From the NCBI RefSeq assembly GCF_000818195.1, contig NZ_JTHL01000001.1, positions 5,965,297-6,004,806 on the forward strand: a stretch of 39,510 bases of DNA, written 5' to 3'. Made by a program: the position numbers and the translations under genes. Below, one piece after another: positions 1 to 9,513 of the stretch. Source of the DNA: Streptomyces sp. 150FB (GTDB lineage Bacteria > Actinomycetota > Actinomycetes > Streptomycetales > Streptomycetaceae). How positions within the stretch are numbered: position 1 is the first letter of the stretch; each line of letters begins with the position of its first letter. The notes beneath the pieces are model-generated. The model was not told the DNA's origin. It made no database searches and saw only the letters and a list, made by a program, of their open reading frames with translations.

Positions 1-986
<986 letters not shown>

Positions 987-1013
987 GGCCGTGCCTTCCG
1001 TCCTCAGGAAGCC

Positions 1014-1125
1014 ACCCGGAGTTCCCGGAGTGCGACCTCCCGGAGTGCGATTCCCGGAATGGACTCCGCGGAGTGAATTCCCGGATTCCCGGATTCCCGC
1101 CGGATGTTCGCGTCCGGATGTTCGA
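1014..1125. repeat. Iterated TTCCCGGA and CCGGATGTTCG motifs upstream of the LAL gene
   Basis: TTCCCGGA or a one-base variant occurs at 1022, 1037, 1051, 1078 and 1086, often followed by GTGCGA or AT. CCGGATGTTCG is then repeated at 1100-1110 and 1115-1125. The block sits 28-139 bases upstream of the TTG start of the LAL regulator and contains no gene. The rest of the 987-1331 gap holds nothing recognisable except a hairpin at 1272-1312. The block could be a set of regulator-binding sites or simple slippage repeats. Confidence 0.6.
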
Positions 1126-1271
1126 GCGACCGCCCGCCGAGGAGAGCCTCCGCCGAACCAGTGGTTCAATACCGGACCATTCTGTCCCTCCGGGCTGCCA
1201 CTGGCTAGAGACTGCGCGACTGTGCCTGTAGGTGCCACAAATCGCATCCACGCTGATCAGGAAGCACCAAC

Positions 1272-1312
1272 GGAGGGGCGGGCAGGGACCACGCGGCCCC
1301 GCCCACCCCTCC
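1272..1312 (-). terminator. Possible terminator after the secreted hydrolase gene
   Basis: A GC-rich inverted repeat starts about 20 bases beyond the stop codon of the minus-strand hydrolase gene. GGAGGGG (1272-1278) can pair with CCCCTCC (1306-1312), or the inner GGGCGGG with CCCGCCC. No T-run follows. Confidence 0.4.
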
Positions 1313-1331
1313 CCTGTTCAGCGGCCGGGCA

Positions 1332-4300
1332 TCAGGTGAGCTTCACCTGCCGCCTCGCCGACGTGCTTGCCGTGAAGTTCCCGTCGCCCCCGTAGACGGC
1401 GGTCACGGCCGCCGTGCCCTTCTGCTTCGGGAGGGTGAACGTGAAGCTGACCACGCCCTTCTTCGCGGCGGTCAGACTGACCTTCTGGGTGGTCGTCCTG
1501 CCGCCGGCCTTGGCCGTCACCGTGATCGTGCCGGTCGGGTACGCGGCCCCGCTGTGGCCGCCGACCGTCACCTTGACGGTCTCCGACTTCCCCTGGGGCA
1601 GCTTGGTCCTGGAGAGCGTGAGCGAGGTTGTCGTCTTCGCCTTGGCGACCGTGAGTTCGCGCGAGGCCACCCCGCTCGGGTCCACCGAGTCGGTGCCCGA
1701 GAACCGTACGGACACGGTGTGCGCGCCGACCGCGAGTGCAGCCGGCAGGGTGAACGAACCCGCCCCGGTGCGCCCGACCTTCGCGGTGAGCGAGCCGGTC
1801 CCGTACGCGACGGTGACCGTACCGTTCGTGGCGCCGGCCACCGAGAAGACGCCCCCGACCGCATGGCCGTAACTGGCCGACTTCGACAGCAGGGCCATGG
1901 CGATCGAGCTCTGCCCCTTCACCAGTACGAGTCGCACCGGGGGAGAAGCCGAGGTGTCGGCGGACGCCGTACCGCCGAAGTCGGCGGTGAAGCTGTACGT
2001 CCCCGCCTTGAAACCGGCCGGGAGCCTCAGCGACGCCGTACCGCTGGTGGCCGGGGCCGTACCGAGCACGGTGGTGCCGTTCCGGAAGGTCACCGTTCCG
2101 CCGTCGGTCCCCGGGCCGCCGACCGCTGCCTTGAGCGTGACCGCCTCATTGATCTTCGGCGCGGCCGGAGCGAGGATGAGCGAGGTCGCCGTGGTCGCCC
2201 GGACATCGATGTCGGCGGTCCGGGTGAAGCCGGAGCCGGCCCCGACCGCGCGCAGCGTTGTCGTCCCGTACGGCTGGTCCGCGGGGACGGTCGCCTGGAA
2301 CGAGACGGAACCGTCGCTCGCGGCGACCGCGCTGCCGAGCGCCGTCGTGCCGATCTCGAACGCCACGCTCTCACCGGCGCGGTAGCCGGAGCCGCCGACC
2401 GTGAGGGTCGCGCCCGGCTCCGGTCCTGTGTCGCCGACCGTCAGCGCGCCGGGCCTGCTGAGCGCCGCGTACTCGGCGCAGGGGTCGCCCTGGACGCCGA
2501 CCGGCGGCGCCGCCGTCGCCGTACCGGTCACGCCGTCGTCCTCGCGCACCGTGATCGTGCCGAAGTCCTGGCTGCCCAGGACCGCGTTGGCGGAGTCGGA
2601 GACGCCGAGCTTGTACGCGGTGGTGGGCGCGGCTCCCGCCGTGGTGTCGCCCGTCGCAGGGATGTCGACCACCTGGCAGGTCGTACCCGGGTCGAACGTC
2701 ACCTTCTGCATGGCGAGTCCGACCTTGCCGGTCGCCGAACCGACCACGGTGAGGTACGCGGAGACCGGGGACGTGCTCGGCCGCGACAGGTACACCGCCG
2801 CCTGGGAAGCGCCGGGGCCGTTGCCCTCCTCGGCCGTGGTGGACGCGACGTTGACGGTCGGCCGGGCCTGCGCGCCGGGCGTACCCAGCGCCTTGGTGTC
2901 GAAGCCGAGGTCGGAGAGGTAGACGCCGCCGGTCGTGGCACCGTCGGCGCCGACGGCCGCGGTGAAGCCGACCTTGGTGACATGCGCGAGGTCGAGCCCG
3001 GCCGCCGCGAGCGTCGCGGTGGGGACGCGTACCTGCTGGAGCACTATCTTGCCGAGCGTCGTCGATCCGCTGGCGGGCATCCGCGTGACGCCCCACGGGT
3101 TGAGGGCGGACACCGGGCTGCTCCAGGTGTGACCGGAGGAGTCACTGACGCTCAGCGTCATCCCCGTACCGGTGGTGACGCTCTCGTCGGGCGACATGCC
3201 GACGGTCATCTCGTCGTAGCCCGACACGTTCTGCTGCGATGCCGGAAGCGTCACGCCGAGCGCGCCGGTGGTCGCCGTCCAGGTCAGGTGGGTCATGACA
3301 TTCAGCGGTACGTTCGGCGCGAACGACGCCGGAGTCCAGTACGGGAGTTGCTGGTTGGTGAGGGTGCTGCCCGGGTTCGTGCAGAGGGGATACGGCTCCG
3401 GCACGGTCCGCCCGGACTTGTTGGCGCAGACCGTCGCGGTCGCGGTGGCGCTCGTGCCTATGAGCGGGCCGGTGGTCTTGAAGGTGGCGACGTCGCGCCG
3501 CGCGGAGAACGGCTGTTGGGCGATCGTACGTATGTCGGCGAAGGCGGCCACCGAGGGCGGCAGTAGCTGCGAACCGTCGAACAGGCCCTGGAATTCGGTG
3601 CGTCCGCCGATGGTCGCCTCGAAGAAGCCGGATATGTACGCGGCGCCGACCTGGTACTGCTGCTCGGCGGTGAGCCTGATGTTCTTGCCGGAGGCCAGCG
3701 CGGCGGCGTTCGTCCCGCACACGGCGTCGGAGGCGCTCGACCAGTCGTCGGAGCCGCCAGGGACCGGCGGCGTCCACTGGGAGTTGAAGAAGTTGTGGTC
3801 GGCGCCCATCACCCAGACACCGGAGCGGAGCACGCTGTCGGAGAAGGCGTCGCGCGAGTCCGCGTAGAAGTGCTGCCCCTGCTGGTCCGACACGTCACCG
3901 TCGCAGTACGGGAGCATCGTGGTGGTGACCACGTCGGGCAGCGTCGTACGGGTGAAGTCGACGGGGGCCAGCGGCAGGACGGACTTGATGCTCCACGGCT
4001 GCGGCAGCGCCTCGTTGAGGGTGGCCGCTGCGACCACGCCCTCGCCGCCGCGCGAGTGGCCCATCAGCCCGATCGAGCCGAAGTCCATGGAACCGACGAG
4101 CTGGGCCGGGGTGATGGTGCCGCCGGGGTGGGTGGCTTCGCCGGCGGCCAGCGCCTGGTCGAGCGTGACGTCCCGGTCGGTCGCCGCGTCGTGAAGTGCG
4201 ACGGGGGCGCCCGAGTTGGCCTTCTTCAGCAGGGTCAGCGTGTCGAGGACGAGCTGTCCACGGGCTTGCGCGCCGTCGTCGGGGGCGAGTTGGTTGTCGT

Positions 4301-5210
4301 TCGCGTTGATCGCGTTCGCGGAGACCGACACGACGGTCGTCCCGTCGGCGGCGAGCGCCTCGGCGGCCGCGTCGTAACCGGCGTAACTGAGGATCGGCGC
4401 CGTGCCCGCGGGACAGGGCCAACCGCTGGCGCCCCGGAGGGTCGTGGTGTTGTAGCAGGAGCTGTGGCGGCCGTGCTGGAAGATCACGACCGGGTGCGGC
4501 TTGCCGTCGGTCGGGAGGTAGATACGTCCCTCGACCTCACCGCGGATGCCGCCGATGCCCGCGAGCGCGATGGACTGGGCGCCGAAGTCGTAGTCGGCGA
4601 CGGCGTACGAGCCGGTGCCGACGGTGGTCGGGTCGTCGGGGGTCGTTCCCGCGCCGCCGATGTCCCCGGCGGTCGCGTTGGCGCTGAGCCGCGCGTTGGC
4701 CTCGGCCTTGGCGGCCGAGGTGGCCTCGGTCAGCTTCCGCGCCTTGGCCTGGGCCGCCGCCGACAGCAGGGAGGTCGGCCCGGTGGCCGTGCTGTCGCCG
4801 CCGGTTGACCACTGCCAGGTGACCCTCTTGGCCGTGGCCACCGCCGCGTCGGCCGTACTGACCTTCAGGGTGCGGCCGTCGGCGGACTCCGTGGCCGGAC
4901 CGAGGTCGGCGCCGTCGGCGAGCAGTTCGGGTACGTCGCTCTTGACGGGGAGCGCGCTGTCCAGGTCGAGCGAGACGACGTATCCGCCGGCCGCCCTGGT
5001 CACGGTCCATCCGTCGCCCGAGCGGACCACGGGGGAGGAGTCGGACGTGTCGGATGCGTCGGCCACGTCGGATGTGTTGGACGCGTTGGACGTCGTCGAC
5101 GCGTTGGCCGTGGGAGCGACGACCACGGACAGCGCGCTCAGCGCCACCACTGCCGCGACTCCACCGGCGAGCGGACGCAGCCGCGTCCGCAAGGGTCTTG
5201 ATATGTGCAC
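1332..5210 (-). CDS. Secreted alpha/beta hydrolase with C-terminal Ig-like repeats
   Basis: The product is 1292 residues from GTG at 5210. That start has GAGAGG 10 bases upstream and places a signal peptide at the N-terminus: basic LRTRLRP, a hydrophobic run, and likely cleavage after ANA at 37. The open frame reaches TTG 5321, but that start would bury the signal peptide. Residues ~220-480 form an alpha/beta-hydrolase domain: HPVVIFQHGRHSS (oxyanion region), GLMGHSRGGEG with nucleophile Ser386, a candidate Asp in CDGDV (~437) and a candidate His in GADHNFF (~472). From ~880 on there are several beta-rich repeats with the TFRNGTTVLGTAP and FSGTDSVDPS patterns of bacterial Ig-like (Big_3_5) modules, ending at AVYGGDGNFTAST. 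The N-terminus after cleavage is a Ser/Thr/Asn/Asp-rich low-complexity stretch. The protein is probably an extracellular esterase, lipase or depolymerase; substrate unknown. Confidence 0.85.
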   Translation of the reverse strand: MHISRPLRTRLRPLAGGVAAVVALSALSVVVAPTANASTTSNASNTSDVADASDTSDSSPVVRSGDGWTVTRAAGGYVVSLDLDSALPVKSDVPELLADGADLGPATESADGRTLKVSTADAAVATAKRVTWQWSTGGDSTATGPTSLLSAAAQAKARKLTEATSAAKAEANARLSANATAGDIGGAGTTPDDPTTVGTGSYAVADYDFGAQSIALAGIGGIRGEVEGRIYLPTDGKPHPVVIFQHGRHSSCYNTTTLRGASGWPCPAGTAPILSYAGYDAAAEALAADGTTVVSVSANAINANDNQLAPDDGAQARGQLVLDTLTLLKKANSGAPVALHDAATDRDVTLDQALAAGEATHPGGTITPAQLVGSMDFGSIGLMGHSRGGEGVVAAATLNEALPQPWSIKSVLPLAPVDFTRTTLPDVVTTTMLPYCDGDVSDQQGQHFYADSRDAFSDSVLRSGVWVMGADHNFFNSQWTPPVPGGSDDWSSASDAVCGTNAAALASGKNIRLTAEQQYQVGAAYISGFFEATIGGRTEFQGLFDGSQLLPPSVAAFADIRTIAQQPFSARRDVATFKTTGPLIGTSATATATVCANKSGRTVPEPYPLCTNPGSTLTNQQLPYWTPASFAPNVPLNVMTHLTWTATTGALGVTLPASQQNVSGYDEMTVGMSPDESVTTGTGMTLSVSDSSGHTWSSPVSALNPWGVTRMPASGSTTLGKIVLQQVRVPTATLAAAGLDLAHVTKVGFTAAVGADGATTGGVYLSDLGFDTKALGTPGAQARPTVNVASTTAEEGNGPGASQAAVYLSRPSTSPVSAYLTVVGSATGKVGLAMQKVTFDPGTTCQVVDIPATGDTTAGAAPTTAYKLGVSDSANAVLGSQDFGTITVREDDGVTGTATAAPPVGVQGDPCAEYAALSRPGALTVGDTGPEPGATLTVGGSGYRAGESVAFEIGTTALGSAVAASDGSVSFQATVPADQPYGTTTLRAVGAGSGFTRTADIDVRATTATSLILAPAAPKINEAVTLKAAVGGPGTDGGTVTFRNGTTVLGTAPATSGTASLRLPAGFKAGTYSFTADFGGTASADTSASPPVRLVLVKGQSSIAMALLSKSASYGHAVGGVFSVAGATNGTVTVAYGTGSLTAKVGRTGAGSFTLPAALAVGAHTVSVRFSGTDSVDPSGVASRELTVAKAKTTTSLTLSRTKLPQGKSETVKVTVGGHSGAAYPTGTITVTAKAGGRTTTQKVSLTAAKKGVVSFTFTLPKQKGTAAVTAVYGGDGNFTASTSARRQVKLT

Positions 5211-5413
5211 CTGTGCCTGACCTCTCACTTTCGGGCGCGAGCGAGAGCCGCCCGTGCGCGGCGCGTCCGGGGACGCGTCCGCTTCAACTGTTCGACAGCC
5301 GCACGAACGTTCACACCTCAACTACCGTTGTGGGGAGGCGAAACCCAGATGTTCCATACTTTTGATCTTGTCGTGATTTAAAACGTGCCGAATGGCGACT
5401 TGACCGACAAGGC

Positions 5414-5430
5414 GGTCAGGGCCTCTGACC
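5414..5430 (-). terminator. Hairpin downstream of the MFS gene
   Basis: GGTCAG (5414-5419), loop GGCCT, CTGACC (5425-5430). It lies about 50 bases past the stop of the minus-strand MFS gene. An overlapping alternative stem, TGACC (5401-5405) with GGTCA (5414-5418), shares the same bases. Confidence 0.4.
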
Positions 5431-5479
5431 TGCGCTGACGCGAAACGCGTTACATGGGGGGTAACTGACGGCCCGTCTG

Positions 5480-6799
5480 TCAGGTGAGGCTCGTGGCCTC
5501 TTTGCTTGTGTCCTGAGGTTCTGTGTCCTGGGGTTCTGTGTCCTGGGGTCCTGTGTCCTGGGGTCCTGCGTCCTGGGGTTCTGCGTCCTGAGGTGCGTTC
5601 TCGCTGCGCGGGAGCAACAGCGGGGTGGCCAGCAGGAGGACCCCGGCGGCGGCGATCGCGGTCAGGGGGCTGGTGATGGCGGCCAGCACACCCCACGCGG
5701 CGGTCAGCGCCGCGATGGCGGCGCTGGTGCTGACCGACCAGGCGGACAGGGTACGGACGACCCGGTCGGGGTCGGTGTGGCCGAGCCGGTAGGTGGCCAG
5801 TACCGGGTTGAACACGCCGCAGCAGGTCACCAGGCCGAACTGGACGACGATGACAATGACGATCCCGGGGACACCGGGCCGTACGAACACCAACCCGAGG
5901 GGCCAGCACGCCCGCAGCGCCCCGGCGACGAGCAGCACCCTGTGCTGTCCGAACCGCGTCACCAGGCGGCGGGCGAGGCGTGAGCCGATCAGGCCGCCGA
6001 CGCACGGGGCCGCGAACGCGAGACCGTACTGCCAGGGTGCGAACCCGAGGCGGCCCAGCATGAGTACGGCCATCAGCGGCTCCGAGGCCATGATCAAACC
6101 GTTGACCACCATCGCGTTGAAGAACAGCGGGCGCAGTGTGCGGTGGGTGAGGATGTGCCGCCACCCTTCGAGCAGATCGCGTGCTCGCAGCCGCGCGGCG
6201 CCGGTGCGCGCGGGGGGCTGTTCCGTGCCGCCGATGGCGCGGATGCCCAGAGCCGACAGCAGGTAACTGACCGCGTCGGCCAGTACGGTCGTCATCGGGC
6301 CGAAGATCCCGATCGCGGCCCCGCCGAGCGGCGGTCCGGTCACACTCGCGGTCCACATCGTTGACTCGAAGCGGCCGTTCGCGACGAGCAGGTCCTCCGG
6401 CGGCACGAGCGACTTCAGATACGCGCCGCTGGCCGCGTTGAAGGTGATGTTGGCCGCGGCCACGACGACGGAGACGAGGAGGAGTTGGGCGAAGCTGAGC
6501 CGGCCGACCGCGTACGCGGCGGGGACGCTCGCCATCGCCGCGAACCGGATCAGGTCCATCGCCACCATGACCGGCCGCTTGCCGCGGAACTCCACCCACG
6601 GACCGAGCGGCACGGCCACCACGGCCCCCACCGCCCGGCCCGCCGCTGAGAGCGCCGCCACCTGGGTCGGCCCGGAGTGCAGCACGAGGATCGCGATCAG
6701 GGGGAAGGCGCCGAACCCGAGCCAGGTGCCGTACGAACTGACCGCGTACGAGGCCCACAACCACTCGAACCGCCGCCCCAGCGCCCGTCTACCGGTCAT
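5480..6799 (-). CDS. MFS transporter with repetitive C-terminal tail
   Basis: A 439-residue inner-membrane protein of the major facilitator superfamily, with about twelve hydrophobic segments. The N-terminus, GRRFEWLWASYAVSSYGTWLGFGAF, and the loop PLGPWVEFRGKRPVMVAMD resemble the MFS_3 / enterobactin-exporter-like group, so efflux of a small molecule is likely. ATG 6799 was chosen because GAGAGG lies 9 bases upstream and transmembrane segment 1 follows at once; the frame extends further upstream but adds a non-membrane, poorly conserved 44 residues. The last ~40 residues are not membrane: they are a tail of (P-Q-D-T/A-E/G) units encoded by a 15-bp tandem repeat. No regulator lies beside it, and the substrate is unknown. 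Confidence 0.88.
   Translation of the reverse strand: MTGRRALGRRFEWLWASYAVSSYGTWLGFGAFPLIAILVLHSGPTQVAALSAAGRAVGAVVAVPLGPWVEFRGKRPVMVAMDLIRFAAMASVPAAYAVGRLSFAQLLLVSVVVAAANITFNAASGAYLKSLVPPEDLLVANGRFESTMWTASVTGPPLGGAAIGIFGPMTTVLADAVSYLLSALGIRAIGGTEQPPARTGAARLRARDLLEGWRHILTHRTLRPLFFNAMVVNGLIMASEPLMAVLMLGRLGFAPWQYGLAFAAPCVGGLIGSRLARRLVTRFGQHRVLLVAGALRACWPLGLVFVRPGVPGIVIVIVVQFGLVTCCGVFNPVLATYRLGHTDPDRVVRTLSAWSVSTSAAIAALTAAWGVLAAITSPLTAIAAAGVLLLATPLLLPRSENAPQDAEPQDAGPQDTGPQDTEPQDTEPQDTSKEATSLT
5511..5597. repeat. 15-bp tandem repeat, ~5.8 units, inside the MFS gene
   Basis: Five full copies of TCCTGGGGTTCTGTG (with G/A, T/C and T/C variants) begin at 5511, 5526, 5541, 5556 and 5571, plus a partial one at 5586. 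The period is five codons, and the minus strand reads T-E-P-Q-D in frame. Unit-number changes would lengthen or shorten the tail without a frameshift. Confidence 0.95.
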
Positions 6800-6969
6800 G
6801 TCCCGTACACCTCTCGCCGCTCCGAACAACCCCACGCCGGCCTTGCCATCGACCTTGGCATCGATCTCGGCATCGGCATCAAAGCGAGTAGGGGACCTCG
6901 ATATCAAACAACCGATCCGGCGGCAGGCCACAACCGTTCGTTGTACGGGGCGGCGGTCGGCGGGTTTCG

Positions 6970-7776
6970 TCAGAGGGTGGGGAGGAGGCCACCGTCGACA
7001 GAGACGGCGATACCGGTGAGGTAGGACGCGCGGGGGGACGCGAGGAAGGCGATCAACTCAGCGGCTTCTTCCGGCTGTCCGGGGCGGCCGAGCGGGACCG
7101 CGAGGCGCTGACGGAATTCCTCGCGGATGGCGTCCAGATCGCGTCCGGTGCGTTCCGCGGCCTGCCGCAGGCTCGCTTCCACGGCGTCGGTCTCGATGAC
7201 GCCGGGCATGACGGCGGTGACGCGCACGCCATGCGGGCCGCAGGCGAGGGCGAGGCTCTTGCTGTACGCGTTGAGGGCCGCCTTGGCGGCGGCGTACGGG
7301 GCGCCGTTGGGCTGGGGGTAGCGCGCGGCGTTCGAGGAAACGTGGACAACGGCGCCGTGGCCCTGTGCGGTCATGTGCGGGACGAGGGCGCGGTCGAGGC
7401 GTACGACGGACATCAAGTTGGCGTCGAGGTTGACCTGCCAGTCGTGGTCGGTGGCGGTGAGGACGCCGTCGGGGACCTGGGTGTTGCGTCCGGCGTTGTC
7501 GACTAGCACATCGATGCCTCCCAGGTGGTCGAGCGCTGCGGCCGACGCCTGTTCGACCCCGTCGGGAGTGGCCAGATCCGCGGTCACCAGGCGTACTCCG
7601 GCAGGGACTTCGGCCGGGGTACGGGCGACGGCGACCACGCGTGCGCCGGCCGCGACCAGACGGTTCACCGTGGCGGCGCCGATGCCACGGGTGCCTCCGG
7701 TGACGACGGCGCGTGCCCCGTACAGGCCCAGATCCGCGCTCGGATCGGACGGCGGGGCGGGGCTGGCGGAAGACAT
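6970..7776 (-). CDS. Short-chain dehydrogenase/reductase (SDR)
   Basis: A 268-residue cytoplasmic NAD(P)-dependent oxidoreductase of the classical SDR family. It has the Rossmann motif TGGTRGIG (26-33), the VDNAGRN structural motif (~92-98), Asn120, Ser148, and the active-site YAAAK (Tyr161, Lys165). It ends in the usual YLTGIAVSVDGG. ATG 7776 was chosen because GAGGAG lies just upstream; the frame is open a further 57 bases. Length fits 3-oxoacyl-ACP-reductase-like or xenobiotic/quinone reductases; the substrate cannot be inferred. It is divergent from a MarR regulator with palindromes in the shared promoter, so it is probably controlled by that protein. Confidence 0.9.
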   Translation of the reverse strand: MSSASPAPPSDPSADLGLYGARAVVTGGTRGIGAATVNRLVAAGARVVAVARTPAEVPAGVRLVTADLATPDGVEQASAAALDHLGGIDVLVDNAGRNTQVPDGVLTATDHDWQVNLDANLMSVVRLDRALVPHMTAQGHGAVVHVSSNAARYPQPNGAPYAAAKAALNAYSKSLALACGPHGVRVTAVMPGVIETDAVEASLRQAAERTGRDLDAIREEFRQRLAVPLGRPGQPEEAAELIAFLASPRASYLTGIAVSVDGGLLPTL

Positions 7777-7831
7777 GGCGCTCCTCGGGGGATGCATGGG
7801 GAGGAAGGGGCGAACTCGCACTCCCTCAATC

Positions 7832-7846
7832 ATTTACCTGCGTAAT
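7832..7846. promoter_or_regulatory. Candidate MarR operator (ATTTACCTGCGTAAT)
   Basis: An imperfect palindrome with TTAC (7834-7837) and GTAA (7842-7845) around a 4-base centre, in the divergent SDR/MarR promoter. On the minus strand it sits just downstream of a -10-like TACATT (7853-7848), where a bound repressor would block SDR transcription. Confidence 0.5.
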
Positions 7847-7849
7847 TAA

Positions 7850-7880
7850 TGTAGCAACCTATACGATCGAGTGCGCTACA
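7850..7880. promoter_or_regulatory. Second inverted repeat in the SDR/MarR promoter
   Basis: TGTAGC (7850-7855) and GCTACA (7875-7880) are perfect inverted arms 19 bases apart, in an AT-rich island unlike the surrounding GC-rich DNA. A -10-like TACGCT at 7884-7889 points towards the MarR gene. Confidence 0.4.
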
Positions 7881-7900
7881 GAATACGCTAAAGTGGACCG

Positions 7901-8419
7901 GTGACCTCGGCCAGTTCCCCCGCCCCCACCCCCGGCCCGGCGCTGCTCGACGAGCACCGCAACAGCCCCGGCCTCCTGCTCGCCCTGCTCGGGCACGAGG
8001 CCATGCGTCGTCTGAGGGAGGCGCACACCTCCCACGGCCTCACCCCGCGCCAGTTCCACATCCTCGGGCTGCTCCACGACCGGGGCCCCCAGGCACAGAC
8101 CGACCTGGCCGCCGAGACGGACACGGCGCCCAGCGTGCTCGTCACGCAGCTCAACTCACTGGAGACCGAGGGGCTGGTGACGCGTACCCGGGACGCCCGC
8201 GACCGGCGACGTCACCTGGTCGTGCTGACCGCGGCGGGGCAGCAGCGGCTGCGCGGCGGCGCGGCCGCCCAACAGGAGGTGGAGAACGACCTCTTCAGCT
8301 CGCTGACCGACGCCCAGCGCGCGCAGTTGACGCGACTCCTGGTCCTGGTACGGGACGACCTGACCGGCGGCGACGAGCACTGCGGCACCCCGACGTCCCT
8401 CGACAGGAAGATGACCTGA
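7901..8419 (+). CDS. MarR-family transcriptional regulator
   Basis: A 172-residue winged-helix regulator starting at GTG 7901. Residues ~45-115 carry the MarR fold: GLTPRQFHILGLLHDRG, then the recognition region DTAPSVLVTQLNSLETEGLVTRTRDARDRR (described here in two pieces), and the wing RRRHLVVLTAAGQQ. MarR dimers usually repress a divergent gene and release DNA when they bind a small phenolic or oxidant. The start has no clear ribosome site and a TACGCT -10-like hexamer only 11 bases upstream, so the message may be almost leaderless. It is divergent from the SDR gene, with two palindromes between them, and 4 bases separate its stop from the next gene. Confidence 0.9.
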   Translation: MTSASSPAPTPGPALLDEHRNSPGLLLALLGHEAMRRLREAHTSHGLTPRQFHILGLLHDRGPQAQTDLAAETDTAPSVLVTQLNSLETEGLVTRTRDARDRRRHLVVLTAAGQQRLRGGAAAQQEVENDLFSSLTDAQRAQLTRLLVLVRDDLTGGDEHCGTPTSLDRKMT

Positions 8420-8423
8420 AGCG

Positions 8424-8762
8424 GTGGGATCCAGCTTCTACGTGAGCGCCGACCGGGAGGACGGAGCGGAGTGGACCTTCACGGATGACGAACTGTCCGC
8501 CTGCGTGACCCGTCTGTGGCCCGGCAGCCGGATCACACACGCGGACAGCGGCGGCATCCTGGAGATGAGCGTCCAACAGGGCGGCCAGGTCCACCCTTTC
8601 GCGTGGCAGACCGGGCACCGGGTCCTGACCTACCCCGACCAGGAGCCCCTGGACGGAGCGGATCGGATCGTGCGCCGGTTGCTGCGCGCGCTCGCGCCCG
8701 GCGTCCGGGCCGTCCGGTGGGCCGACCACGACGCCACCCCGGAACCTGTCGACCTCCGCTGA
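8424..8762 (+). CDS. Small hypothetical protein coupled to MarR
   Basis: A 112-residue, acidic, soluble protein from GTG 8424, four bases after the MarR stop, so probably translated by coupling. It has no signal peptide, membrane segment or motif that I recognise. Visible features are EWTFTDDELSACVTRLWPGS near the N-terminus and a C-terminal RRLLRALAPGVRAVRWADHD. Codon use matches its neighbours. It ends 29 bases before the convergent DUF6886 gene. Confidence 0.6.
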   Translation: MGSSFYVSADREDGAEWTFTDDELSACVTRLWPGSRITHADSGGILEMSVQQGGQVHPFAWQTGHRVLTYPDQEPLDGADRIVRRLLRALAPGVRAVRWADHDATPEPVDLR

Positions 8763-8791
8763 CACCTAGGAGGGCGAGGGCTCCCGTGTCC

Positions 8792-9373
8792 TCAGGCGTC
8801 CTGGATCGGTGCGGCGAGGTCGCGTACGGCCTTGGTGCTGTGGCGAGCTTTCGCGTTCGCGAGCCGGATACCGCTGAACTCCAGCGTCCCGGCGACCACC
8901 TCCGCCCAGAATTCGCGCAGGTCGTCCAGCACCCGTAGCTGAATCCCGGCGTCCCTGTACAGGCTCAGCAGGTCACCGACGGGCTCGGCGGGGCCGAGCG
9001 GGGTGACGGTACGGGTTGCCACGAACGCGTGCGGTACGGGCCCGCCGAAGGGGTGGAAGGCGTCGGCGGCGAAGCGGTACGCGTACAGCTCGGCGCTCAG
9101 GAACCGCCGTACCCAGTCGTACTCGATCGCATGCACGCGTTCGCCCCCGCCCGGACCGAGGACGCGCTCCCGGTCCGCCTCCGTTGTCCCGGCTCCCGCC
9201 CAGGCCATGGCGCGCGGACACTGCCGCGGGAACCAGTACGCCGGGGCCTGTGTGCCGTCGACGGCCCATACGTACGGGTCTGACTGGCGGGCGGTGGCCG
9301 CCACATGGGGGTGGAACTCGCTGATGGACGGGTCTTCGGAGAAGTGGAGCAGTTCGCCGGCTCGTGGTCGCAT
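8792..9373 (-). CDS. DUF6886-family protein
   Basis: A 193-residue soluble protein. The N-terminus LLHFSEDPSISEFHPHV, then PYVWAVD, YWFPRQCPRAMAW and YRFAADAFHPFG, match the pattern I associate with DUF6886, an uncharacterised family whose members begin with L-x-H-F-S-E-x-P near residue 1. Function is unknown; the fold may be ADP-ribosyltransferase-like, but that is only a guess. ATG 9373 is the best start, but its ribosome-site-like GAGGA touches the start codon, so the message may be leaderless; the frame is open further upstream into the divergent lipase promoter. Neighbours give no hint of role. Confidence 0.75.
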   Translation of the reverse strand: MRPRAGELLHFSEDPSISEFHPHVAATARQSDPYVWAVDGTQAPAYWFPRQCPRAMAWAGAGTTEADRERVLGPGGGERVHAIEYDWVRRFLSAELYAYRFAADAFHPFGGPVPHAFVATRTVTPLGPAEPVGDLLSLYRDAGIQLRVLDDLREFWAEVVAGTLEFSGIRLANAKARHSTKAVRDLAAPIQDA

Positions 9374-9513
9374 TCCTCGCGTTCTACTATGTTTCGCCGC
9401 CCGGCCACAAGCCACTTTCGCCGTGCGGACCGCCCGGCAGGGCGGTTCACCCCACCTCCGATACGGGTGTCTCCACGATCGAGCGCGACGCGTGCGGCCG
9501 TCATCGTGGAGGC

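Noticed and set aside
1554..3566. Very long plus-strand open frame opposite the secreted hydrolase
   Set aside because: Composition is Arg/Gly/Asp-rich with no fold or motif, and it mirrors a well-supported minus-strand gene; a GC-driven antisense artefact.
5511..5597. Repeat array as a CRISPR
   Set aside because: Units are 15 bp, contiguous without spacers, and encode an in-frame protein tail.
5322..6764. 480-codon minus-strand frame overlapping the MFS gene
   Set aside because: Same strand, different frame; Arg/Pro-rich with no membrane segments, while the other frame gives a clean MFS protein.
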